NCBI GenBank assembly: GCA_963838795.1
Contig: CAWISL010000001.1
Span: forward strand, 310,001 to 374,000
Reading direction: 5' to 3'
Origin: JAIBJN01 sp963838795
Lineage (GTDB): Bacteria > Actinomycetota > Thermoleophilia > Gaiellales > Gaiellaceae
DNA: 64,000 nucleotides
Below are positions 57,137-64,000 of the stretch, piece by piece (within the stretch, counting starts at the first letter, position 1; the number at the start of each line of letters is the position of its first letter). The notes below the pieces were generated by a model. The model was not told the DNA's origin and did no database searches. It saw nothing but the letters and a program-made list of their open reading frames with translations. Both the position numbers and the translations under genes were made by a program.

Positions 57137-58693
57137 GTGATCGCGCTCGTGGTTGGCCTCGGCCTCGTCCTCTTCGGGCCGCCGCCCGGGGACCTGCCGG
57201 CGCACCTGTACCGCACCGAGCTCGTGCAGGACGGCGTCCTCGTCTGGGACACGTTCTGGTACGCGGGCCACTACCCGTTCCTCACGTACAGCCTCCTCTA
57301 CTACTTCCCGGCCGCCCTGGTCGGGAACGACGTCGTCGCCCTCGTCTCTGTCGTCGCGGCCGCGGCGCTCTTCGCGTCGCTGGCCGAGCGGGAGTGGGGT
57401 GGGGCGGCCCGCTGGCCCGCGCGCGTCTTCGCCGTCGTCGCCTGCGGCCCGCTCTTCACCGGGACCTATCCGTACGCGGCCGGCCTGGCAGCGGCGCTGG
57501 CCGCGCTCAAAGCGCTGCAGCTCGGACGGCGGTGGACGGCGATCGGACTCGCGGCCCTGACGCTCGGGCTCTCGCCGCTCGCGTTCCTCTTCCTCTGCCT
57601 CACGGCTGTCGCGGCGTTCCTCGCACGGCGTCCGCGGCTCGACGAGACGGCGCTCATGGTCGGCGGTTGCCTGCTCGTCCTCGGCCTCGTCCAGGGCGCC
57701 CTACTCCTCCTCTATCCCGAGGAGGCCGAGTATCCGTTCTTCCGCCTCGAGGAGCTCGCAAGCGTCGTCATCCTCTCGGCTGTGTGCGCCGCGCTCGCCC
57801 TGCGCGCCGAGCGCGGGCGTGTCCTCTCCGCGGTCTTCGGTCTCTGGGCTCTCGCCGCCGTCGTCGCCTTCGTCGTTCCCTCGCCGATCGGCGAGAACGT
57901 CACCCGCCTGCGCGGCATCGTCCTTCCGCTCGCGCTCCTCGCGGCCGCGATCGCCGGCTATCGGCCTCGCTGGCTCGCAGGCTTCGCCGTCGTCTCGGCC
58001 CTCGCCTACACGCTCGTGCCCTACGTCGGCGCCGCGCTCCACAGGACGGATACGCGCTCTGCCGAGGCGGCCTTCTGGCAGCCGGCGCTCGACTTCCTCG
58101 AGGAGCGCCGAGCCCCGGGCGACCGCGTCGAGGTCGTCCCCACCGGTGACCACTGGGAGGCGTACTGGCTCCCCCGGGCCGGCGTCCCACTCGCCCGCGG
58201 GTGGTACCGGCAGCTCGACATCGCCCAGAACCCGCTCTTCTACGACGACCCGCTCGAGCCCGCCACCTACCGGGCGTGGCTCGACTCGCTGGGCGTCCGC
58301 TGGGTGCTCCTGCCCGAGACCCAGCTCGGCCGGATCGGGGAGGAGCGCGAGGCCGAGCTGCTCCGCTCGGGCGCCGCCGGCCTCGCGGAGGTGGCTCGCG
58401 CCGGGGACGTCACCGTCTATGAGGTGCCCGACGCGACCGCGATGCTGACCGGCCCCGGGGAGGCCCGTCTGAGGGCCTTCGGGCACGATCGAATCGAGGG
58501 CGAAGTGGGCGAGGCGGGGACGTATAGGCTGGCCGTCCGGTGGACGCCGACCTGGCGCGTGGAGGCCGGCGACATCTGCGTCGAGGAAGGACCGGACGGG
58601 ATGACAGAGGTCGTCGCGAATGGCCCCGGTGCGTTCGCTCTCGGCGTCTCGGTGCTCCCAAGGGCGCCCGGTTGCCCCGACCCTCCAGGCTAG
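57137..58693 (+). CDS. polytopic membrane protein, possible GT-C glycosyltransferase-like
   Basis: A 518-residue membrane protein starting at GTG 57137. Opens with a hydrophobic segment then DLPAHLYRTELVQDGVLVWD, FWYAGHYPFLTYSLLYYFPA: an Asp-rich first periplasmic loop after TM1 as in GT-C-type lipid-linked glycosyltransferases. About nine helices follow, then a soluble C-terminal domain (from about 290, HWEAYWLPRAGVPLARGWYR). Substrate unknown. Divergent from the preceding membrane protein. Confidence 0.7.
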   Translation: MIALVVGLGLVLFGPPPGDLPAHLYRTELVQDGVLVWDTFWYAGHYPFLTYSLLYYFPAALVGNDVVALVSVVAAAALFASLAEREWGGAARWPARVFAVVACGPLFTGTYPYAAGLAAALAALKALQLGRRWTAIGLAALTLGLSPLAFLFLCLTAVAAFLARRPRLDETALMVGGCLLVLGLVQGALLLLYPEEAEYPFFRLEELASVVILSAVCAALALRAERGRVLSAVFGLWALAAVVAFVVPSPIGENVTRLRGIVLPLALLAAAIAGYRPRWLAGFAVVSALAYTLVPYVGAALHRTDTRSAEAAFWQPALDFLEERRAPGDRVEVVPTGDHWEAYWLPRAGVPLARGWYRQLDIAQNPLFYDDPLEPATYRAWLDSLGVRWVLLPETQLGRIGEEREAELLRSGAAGLAEVARAGDVTVYEVPDATAMLTGPGEARLRAFGHDRIEGEVGEAGTYRLAVRWTPTWRVEAGDICVEEGPDGMTEVVANGPGAFALGVSVLPRAPGCPDPPG

Positions 58694-58703
58694 ACTTGAG
58701 GTC

Positions 58704-59618
58704 ATGAGACGCAAGAGCTACGGGCGCGATTTCGGGCTTTCCTCCCGCATGTTCCTCACGATGTTTCTGCTGGGAGCGCTGTACGTCGTCTTCTTCGTGG
58801 TTCTGGTGCAGTACTTCCAGTTCGGGATCGTCCCGATGGTCTTGCTGCTGGGCGCGCTCGCGTTCTTCCAGTACTACACCTCCGACAAGATTGCGCTCGC
58901 GGCGTCGGGCGCGAAGGTCGTCACGCCGGAGCAGGCGCCCGAGCTCCACGCCATGGTCGACCGCCTCTGCGCGATGTCCGACCTACCGAAGCCGAAGGTC
59001 GCGATCATCCCGACGGACGTCCCCAACGCGTTCGCCACCGGGCGGAGCCCCAAGCACTCGGCCGTGGCCGTCACGGAGGGTCTCTGGAACCGGCTGGAGC
59101 CGCGCGAGGTCGAGGGCGTGCTGGCGCACGAGCTCTCGCACATCGCCAACCGTGACGTCACCGTGATGACGATCGCCGGCTTCTTCGCCATGCTCGCGGC
59201 GTTCCTCATGCGCATGGGCCTCTGGACGGGGATGATGGGCGGCGGCCGTAACCGCGACAGCGGCGGCGCCCCGGCCCTCCTGATCATGATCGCCGTCTCG
59301 CTGGTGACGTACGTGCTCAGCTACGTGCTCATCCTCATGGTCTCGCGCTACCGCGAGTACGCAGCCGACCGCGGCGCCGCGCTGATCACAGGAGCGCCCG
59401 AGTACCTGATGAGCGCGCTTCAGAAGATCGCGAGCGACATGACCCGTATCCCACAGCGCGACCTGCGCGAGCTCGAGCGCCTGAACGCGTTCTTCATCAT
59501 CCCGACGAATGTGAAGAAGACGTTCGGCGAGCTCTTCATGACCCACCCGCCGCTCGAGAAGCGCCTCGCCCGCCTGGCGGAGATCTCGGCCGAGATGGGC
59601 CGCCCCATCGCCGCGTAG
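58704..59618 (+). CDS. htpX: M48 zinc metalloprotease HtpX
   Basis: Inner-membrane protease of 304 residues that degrades misfolded membrane proteins. Two N-terminal helices, active site HELSH in GVLAHELSHIANRDV, third zinc ligand Glu in SRYREYAADRGAAL, two further helices between. NAFATGRSPKHSAVAV is conserved in HtpX. ATG 58704. The PspAB gene starts immediately after its stop (GTG 59619), so the two are cotranslated, in line with their link to the PspA system encoded next door. Confidence 0.95.
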   Translation: MRRKSYGRDFGLSSRMFLTMFLLGALYVVFFVVLVQYFQFGIVPMVLLLGALAFFQYYTSDKIALAASGAKVVTPEQAPELHAMVDRLCAMSDLPKPKVAIIPTDVPNAFATGRSPKHSAVAVTEGLWNRLEPREVEGVLAHELSHIANRDVTVMTIAGFFAMLAAFLMRMGLWTGMMGGGRNRDSGGAPALLIMIAVSLVTYVLSYVLILMVSRYREYAADRGAALITGAPEYLMSALQKIASDMTRIPQRDLRELERLNAFFIIPTNVKKTFGELFMTHPPLEKRLARLAEISAEMGRPIAA

Positions 59619-60197
59619 GTGGGGTTAGGCGACGTCCTCTTCGGGCGCAAGAAGCTCAAGGGCGCCAAGCTCGACCGCCTCTTCGCCCTGTCGACCGCGC
59701 AGGTGACGCTCGAGACGGAGCTCGAGCTACGCTCGGCAGGCGCCGCCGGCGTCGTGTTCAAGCCGCTCTCCGCCGGGGAGTTCCTCCGCGCCGAGCAGGA
59801 GATCGACGAGCTCCTGGGCGTCGTGGCGCAGACCTCGGGCTCGGAAGTGCGCCGGCGGCAGGACAGCCTCGGCTACCAGTGGCTCGTCGTCCGCGACCGT
59901 GACTTCGAAGATCTGGTCACCGCCGTCCACCTGGTGGCGGGCGAGCTGGCCGCGCACGGCTTCGGCGAACAGCTCCTCGCTGCGCTCTTCGCCTTCGAGC
60001 GCCGCGGCGGCGAGCGCCCGGTCTACCTCATCTACGGCTTCAAGCGCGGCGCCTTCTGGCCCTTCGTGCCCACGGGTGAGGGCCAGGAGCGCGACAACGC
60101 GGAAGAGCTCCGCCTCCGTAACGAGCTCCAGGGTGAGCTTCCGTTCGAGGAAGACCTCACCCGCTGGCTCGGGCTCTTCGACGCGCCACTCGACTAG
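59619..60197 (+). CDS. pspAB: PspA-associated protein PspAB
   Basis: A 192-residue soluble protein. N-terminus GLGDVLFGRKKLKGAKLDRL and blocks such as FKPLSAGEFLRAEQEIDELL and RPVYLIYGFKRGAFWPFVP match the actinobacterial PspAB family, usually encoded with htpX and the pspA-pspAA pair. Role in the phage-shock membrane stress response is inferred from context. GTG 59619 directly follows the htpX TAG with no spacer. Converges on pspAA 61 bp away. Confidence 0.9.
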   Translation: MGLGDVLFGRKKLKGAKLDRLFALSTAQVTLETELELRSAGAAGVVFKPLSAGEFLRAEQEIDELLGVVAQTSGSEVRRRQDSLGYQWLVVRDRDFEDLVTAVHLVAGELAAHGFGEQLLAALFAFERRGGERPVYLIYGFKRGAFWPFVPTGEGQERDNAEELRLRNELQGELPFEEDLTRWLGLFDAPLD

Positions 60198-60258
60198 GCG
60201 CCTGCCCATACCGGCCACGGCCCCAAAGGCTGGGACCATGCCGCGGACAGCGGAACGC

Positions 60259-60546
60259 CTACGCCGGCAGGTCCGGGATCAGGCCCTCCTCTGAGAAGAG
60301 GCGCTGGGTCTCCTCCAGGGTCAGGTCGCTGGGCGGGATGACGACGTCGGACGCGCTCAGGTCGTCGTCGGCCAGCCGTTCGCCCCCGGCCTGAACCAGC
60401 TGCCACATCTCGTCGAGGAAGCGGTCGAGCTCCGGCTCGTTGCCCGCATCCGCGGCGGCCTGGGCCTGCTCGTCCAGCCCGTTCAGCTGCGCGAGCAGGT
60501 CGTCGCTCGCCCGGAACTGCCCTTCGCCCATCAGCCTCACGATCAC
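60259..60546 (-). CDS. pspAA: PspA-associated protein PspAA
   Basis: A 95-residue protein starting at GTG 60546, overlapping the pspA TGA (GTGA). Sequence IVRLMGEGQFRASDDLLAQL, then LDRFLDEMWQLVQAGGE and PPSDLTLEETQRLFSEEGLI fits the PspAA domain found next to PspA in Actinobacteria and Archaea. It probably modulates PspA assembly. Cytoplasmic. Confidence 0.92.
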   Translation of the reverse strand: MIVRLMGEGQFRASDDLLAQLNGLDEQAQAAADAGNEPELDRFLDEMWQLVQAGGERLADDDLSASDVVIPPSDLTLEETQRLFSEEGLIPDLPA

Positions 60547-61277
60547 GACTTCTCCTCCAGCTCTTTCGCCGCTCCTCCGGCTGCCAGCTCGCCCTTGAGC
60601 TTTGCCAGCTCTTCGTCGACCTGGCTCTGCGCGGAGATCTGCGCGAGCTCGCGGTCGAGCGACGTCTCGCCGCTCGTGAAGTCCTCGAGCGTGCCCGACT
60701 CGACGAGCTCGTCGACGGCGGACGCGCGCGCCTGCATCTGCTCGGTCTTGTCCTGCGCTCGCTGGATGGCGAGGCCGGTGTCGGCCATCTCCTCGCCGAT
60801 GCCGGTCGCCGCCTCCCCGATCTTCACCTGCGCCTCGGCGGCCGAGTACTGCGCCTTGATGACCTCCTTCTGGCTGCGGAACGCCTCGACCTTGGCCGAG
60901 AGGCGCTTCTCGTTCGCGATCAGCTTCTCCTGCTGCGCCTCGAGCCCGGCGATCTGCGTGTCGAGCCCCTGGAGCTGCGACTGGGCGACCGTCTTGCGCT
61001 CGAGAGCGGCGCGCGCGAGGTCCTCGCGCCCGGCCCCGAGCGCCTTGCGCGCCTGGTCGTCGAGCTTGGGGAGCTCCTGCTCGAGCTTGCCCGTCTGCAG
61101 CTCCAGCCGCTTCTTGGCGGTGACGACGTCGGCGACGCCGCGCTTGACGTCCTGCAGCATCTCGAGCTGCTTCTCGTACGAGTAGTCGAGGGTTACGGAC
61201 GGATCCTCGGCGCGGTCGAGCAGCTTCGAGATCCATGCTTTCACGACGTTCGAGGTTCGGCTCATCAGGCCGGCCAT
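60543..61277 (-). CDS. pspA: phage shock protein A (PspA/IM30 family)
   Basis: A 244-residue ESCRT-III-type membrane-remodelling protein made almost wholly of coiled coil (LDYSYEKQLEMLQDVKRGVA, RLELQTGKLEQELPKLDDQA, EKRLSAKVEAFRSQKEVIKA). The N-terminal amphipathic helix that binds stressed membranes is NVVKAWISKLLDRAEDPS. ATG 61277 follows GGGAGGATG. Followed by pspAA in operon. It protects the cytoplasmic membrane and proton-motive force. Confidence 0.95.
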   Translation of the reverse strand: MAGLMSRTSNVVKAWISKLLDRAEDPSVTLDYSYEKQLEMLQDVKRGVADVVTAKKRLELQTGKLEQELPKLDDQARKALGAGREDLARAALERKTVAQSQLQGLDTQIAGLEAQQEKLIANEKRLSAKVEAFRSQKEVIKAQYSAAEAQVKIGEAATGIGEEMADTGLAIQRAQDKTEQMQARASAVDELVESGTLEDFTSGETSLDRELAQISAQSQVDEELAKLKGELAAGGAAKELEEKS

Positions 61278-61326
61278 GTGCGAATCATCCTCCCGGTCCG
61301 GGTTCGCCCGGCATGCTACCCGCGTC

Positions 61327-63246
61327 ATGACAGGAATCGGGAGGCGCGTGCTCGTCGCCGTGTCGGCGGTCGTCGTGCTGGCGGGGCCCGCCGCCACGGC
61401 CGCGCAGACCGCGGCCGAGCGGGAGCTGGCCAGGCGCTACGCGCCGGTCATGTTCTTCAAGGAGAACCCCAACCCGCCATGCTCGCGAAGAGGCGAGCAG
61501 TACCGCCTCGCCCCGGTCGACATCACGCTCGGAAATCCCGAGGTGCGACTCGAGCGCCGGCCGTCCGGCGGGAGCTTCCAGCAGAGCAACCAACTCAAGA
61601 CGGCTCCGACCGCGTCCGACCTGGCGGGGCTCGGGCCCGACTACTACATCGATCTCCCCGGCCACCCGCTCAGGCCGGGCTGCCGCTACGCCCGCGACTC
61701 GGCGCGGCTCATGGAAGGTCGCTCGTCCGTCACCTACGCCCACATCGCCCGCGAGCCGGGGGTGCGCGGGATCGCCGTCCAGTACTGGTTCCACTACTGG
61801 TTCAATCAGTTCAACGACCTGCACGAAAGCGACTGGGAGATGATCCAGGTCGCCTTCGACGCGGCCACCGTCGAGGAGGCTCTCGCCCGCGGTCCGTCCC
61901 AGCTCGCCTACGCTCAGCACAACGGCGGCGAGCGCCGCTCCTGGAACGACCCGCGAGTCGAAAAGGAGGGGACGCACCCGGTCGTCTACGCCTCGTCGGG
62001 CTCGCACGCGAGCCAGTACTGGTCGGCGCTCTTCCTCGGGAACGGAAGGCGTGGGTCGGGGCTCGGCTGCGACGACACCCGCGGGCCCTCGACGCGAGTC
62101 GAGCCGACGCCGCTGCTCGTCCCGACCTACCCCGACTTCGAGGGCGAGCACGCCTGGCTCGCGTATCGGGGTCACTGGGGCCAGCACGAGCCGGGCGTCT
62201 CGAACGGGCCGACGGGCCCCAACATGAAGACTCAGTGGCTGGAGCCGTTCCGCTGGATGAGCGGCCTGCGCACGTCCTCCCCCGCGGTGCCGACCAGCGA
62301 GACGCTCGGCGAGCCCGTGACCGGCTTCTTCTGCGGCGCCGTCAGCTCGGCGTCCAGCCTCCTGAACGACACGTCGTCGAGCCCGCTGACGGCGCTCCTC
62401 GTCTTCGCCACGATCGCAGCGGCGTTTGCCATCCCGGCGCTGCGAACGCAGTGGCGCCCGGTCGTCACGCAGCCGGTTCGACAGCGGCGCGCCGGCGGCC
62501 AGATCATGGACGGCGCAGCCCGCGTCTACTGGCACGAGCTGCGGGTGCTCGCGCCGGTCGGGCTCGTCGCGGTGCCGCTCGGCGGCTTGGCCGTGGCGGC
62601 GCAGCTCGCGCTCTTCCACTCGACCGGCTTGCGCCGGGCCTTCGACGCGCTCGAGGACGTCAAGGTCGAGGGCGTGGTCGCCCTGTTCGTTGGCAGTCTG
62701 GCCCACGCGATCGCGCCCATGCTCGTGGGAGCCGCGACGGTCCTCGTCCTCCGGGAGCTCGACCGGGGCGGGGACGCGAGCCTCCGCGTCGTGCTCCGCG
62801 GCCTGCGCGGCGAGCTCTGGCGTCTCGTCGCACTCGGCTTCGTGGGACTCATCGCTGTCGTCCTCCTTGCGCTGACGGTGATCGGCATCCCGTACGCGGT
62901 GAAGAAGGCGGTGGACTGGGCGTTCGTCCAGCAGGCTGCCGGGTTCGAGGGATTGCGCGGCCGGGACGCCTTCCGGGGGAGCAGGAGGCTCGTGCGCGGG
63001 CACTGGTGGAGAGTGGCCCTGATCACATCCGTCCTCCTGCTCCTGCTCGTCGTGACCGGGCCCTTTCTGGGCGTCCTCGTCATCTTCGTGACGGACGCCC
63101 CGCTTGCGACCATCAACTTCTTCGGGACGCTTCTTTTCGCGCTCGTGCTCCCGTTCACGTCCGTCGCCCTCTCGCTCCTGTACCTGGACCTCGCCGTGCG
63201 CCGCGACTCGGAGAAGCCGCCGACTGGCATGCTTCCCACCTCGTGA
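61327..63246 (+). CDS. secreted/membrane protein with Vps62-like domain
   Basis: A 639-residue protein from ATG 61327. Signal peptide (VLVAVSAVVVLAGPAATAAQ), then an extracytoplasmic domain of about 310 residues resembling the Vps62/DUF946 family: RYAPVMFFKENPNPPC, IAVQYWFHYWFNQFNDLHESDWEMIQV, HPVVYASSGSHASQYW. Then six to eight helices (about 350-620), patterned like membrane domains of glycerophosphodiester phosphodiesterase-like proteins (WHELRVLAPVGLVAVPLGGL). Its TGA overlaps the GTG of the next gene. Function unknown; a cell-surface role is inferred. Confidence 0.75.
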   Translation: MTGIGRRVLVAVSAVVVLAGPAATAAQTAAERELARRYAPVMFFKENPNPPCSRRGEQYRLAPVDITLGNPEVRLERRPSGGSFQQSNQLKTAPTASDLAGLGPDYYIDLPGHPLRPGCRYARDSARLMEGRSSVTYAHIAREPGVRGIAVQYWFHYWFNQFNDLHESDWEMIQVAFDAATVEEALARGPSQLAYAQHNGGERRSWNDPRVEKEGTHPVVYASSGSHASQYWSALFLGNGRRGSGLGCDDTRGPSTRVEPTPLLVPTYPDFEGEHAWLAYRGHWGQHEPGVSNGPTGPNMKTQWLEPFRWMSGLRTSSPAVPTSETLGEPVTGFFCGAVSSASSLLNDTSSSPLTALLVFATIAAAFAIPALRTQWRPVVTQPVRQRRAGGQIMDGAARVYWHELRVLAPVGLVAVPLGGLAVAAQLALFHSTGLRRAFDALEDVKVEGVVALFVGSLAHAIAPMLVGAATVLVLRELDRGGDASLRVVLRGLRGELWRLVALGFVGLIAVVLLALTVIGIPYAVKKAVDWAFVQQAAGFEGLRGRDAFRGSRRLVRGHWWRVALITSVLLLLLVVTGPFLGVLVIFVTDAPLATINFFGTLLFALVLPFTSVALSLLYLDLAVRRDSEKPPTGMLPTS

Positions 63247-63959
63247 TCGTCGAGCGGAGCATGGATCCCCAGTGGCTTTCGAACGCATACCTGGTCGCGG
63301 ACCACGCGGGCGGAACGGCCGTCTTCGTCGACTCCGGCGCCCCCGTCGAGCCGCTGCTCGCCGCCGTCGAGCGGCTGGAGGTTCACCCGACGCTCCTGCT
63401 GACGACGCACGCACACGTCGATCACGTCGCCCACCACGAGCTCCTCGAGGAGCGGTTCGGAGTGCGCGTGCTCGCCTCGCCCGAGGAGGAGGTCGACGGC
63501 GCCGAGCCGCTCGGCCACGGCGAGGTCGTCGAGGCGGGCGACCTCAGGGTCGAGGCGCTGCGCACGCCCGGCCACACCCGCGGGATGCTCTCGTTCGTCG
63601 TCGACGACGAGGCCGTCTTCACCGGGGACACGCTCTTCACAGGCTCGGTCGGCGGCACCCAGGACGGCTTCGACGACCTGCGCCGGTCGGTCATGGACGT
63701 GCTCATGGGCCTGCCCCACGAGCTCGTCGTCTACCCCGGCCACAGCGAGGAGACGACGATCGGGCGCGAGTGGGACGAGAACCCGTTCGTCCGCGTCTGG
63801 CGGGGCGTCGAGCCGGAGGGCGACGAGCGCTGCCACGTGGGCGGGGCGGAGGCGACGCTCGTCGTCTGGAGCAACGACTACGACGGCGGAGGCAAGGCAT
63901 GGGTCCGCCTCGCCGACGGCCGCGACGCGATCGTGGGCGGCTCCCGCGTGAGCAGGTAG
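63243..63959 (+). CDS. metallo-beta-lactamase-fold hydrolase (glyoxalase II-like)
   Basis: A 238-residue MBL-fold protein. Zinc motif THAHVDHVAHHELLEE, then RTPGHTRGMLSFVV, GDTLFTGSVGG and YPGHSEETTIG: the full HxHxDH, His, Asp, His set for two metals. Similar to hydroxyacylglutathione hydrolase-like and persulfide-dioxygenase-like proteins, but with an extra C-terminal stretch of about 60 residues (VVWSNDYDGGGKAWVRLADG). GTG 63243 overlaps the preceding TGA (GTGA). Confidence 0.9.
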   Translation: MIVERSMDPQWLSNAYLVADHAGGTAVFVDSGAPVEPLLAAVERLEVHPTLLLTTHAHVDHVAHHELLEERFGVRVLASPEEEVDGAEPLGHGEVVEAGDLRVEALRTPGHTRGMLSFVVDDEAVFTGDTLFTGSVGGTQDGFDDLRRSVMDVLMGLPHELVVYPGHSEETTIGREWDENPFVRVWRGVEPEGDERCHVGGAEATLVVWSNDYDGGGKAWVRLADGRDAIVGGSRVSR

Positions 63960-63962
63960 GGC

Positions 63963-64000
63963 ATGGTCTTCATCGCCTCCGACGAGATCGAGCGCTACGC
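63963..64000 (+). CDS. start of a gene cut by the window edge
   Basis: ATG 63963, three bases after the previous TAG, opens MVFIASDEIERY and continues past the end of the window. Coupling to the upstream gene suggests it is real, but nothing can be said about function. Confidence 0.5.
   Translation, partial: MVFIASDEIERY

Noticed and set aside
61285..63414. A 709-codon minus-strand open frame
   Set aside because: Shadow of the Vps62-like gene; composition is Arg/Asp/Gly-rich with no domain, and no RBS.

Overview
The window is high-GC DNA with densely packed, often overlapping genes, weak Shine-Dalgarno sites and frequent GTG/TTG starts. Gene content is actinobacterial: an F420-type PPOX protein (Rv0121-like), an ANTAR regulator, the PspA/PspAA/PspAB/HtpX set, zf-HC2 anti-sigma factor, LigD-type polymerase and ATP ligase. 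I infer Actinomycetota, most likely a deep-branching soil or environmental lineage such as Thermoleophilia (Gaiellales-like). No phage, IS transposase, rRNA or CRISPR array was seen.

Layout. 1-6.4 kb: a primary-type sigma factor behind a 177-bp inverted-repeat element, ribosomal protein L31, a PPOX protein, two receiver-type proteins, and a cassette built around a trypsin-like protease. 6.5-16.4 kb: chromate transporter, site-2-protease with CBS domains in operon with a small HesB-like gene carrying an in-frame TGA, WrbA, cold-shock protein, ANTAR regulator and several small unknown proteins. 16.7-23.9 kb: metabolic genes (MetX-like, glutamine-synthetase-like, zinc alcohol dehydrogenase, cytochrome P450, M23-fold protein). 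24-31 kb: two tRNA-Ser genes, NHEJ-type polymerase and ligase, FabF, a frameshifted subtilase, a lipoprotein, a HAD phosphatase, flavin reductase and a coiled-coil protein. 32-40.7 kb: an AhpD-like gene with an in-frame TGA in its CxxC motif, then two complete potassium uptake modules (trkA-trkH, ktrB-ktrA) and a TMEM175-type channel. 40.7-49.7 kb: radical SAM protein, a frameshifted molybdopterin oxidoreductase coupled to a glutamine amidotransferase, a second RpoD-type sigma factor, a serine hydrolase, a HExxH membrane protein, DoxX and an ECF sigma/anti-sigma operon. 49.8-64 kb: ParB-like protein, a secreted protein flanked by two copies of a hairpin repeat, a gene-poor stretch with a decayed gene next to tRNA-Ser(UGA), serS, a second HAD protein, cytochrome c, large membrane proteins, the Psp membrane-stress genes, a Vps62-like membrane protein and a metallo-beta-lactamase-fold hydrolase.

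The main discovery is two probable selenoprotein genes that ordinary gene callers break at UGA: a HesB-like protein (9307-9591, minus), with a strong SECIS-like hairpin 20 nt behind the UGA, and an AhpD-like peroxidase (32000-32548, plus) whose CxxC motif reads CxxU. The selenocysteine machinery itself (selA, selB, selC, selD) is not in this window. A second recurring theme is genes whose recognisable domain starts upstream of the first ATG/GTG/TTG. Two appear to start with CTG overlapping the previous stop (CTGA, at 31355 and 55244), and one appears to start with CTG at 45472. Two real genes are broken by frameshifts (subtilase near 28180, oxidoreductase near 43543); sequencing error cannot be excluded for these.
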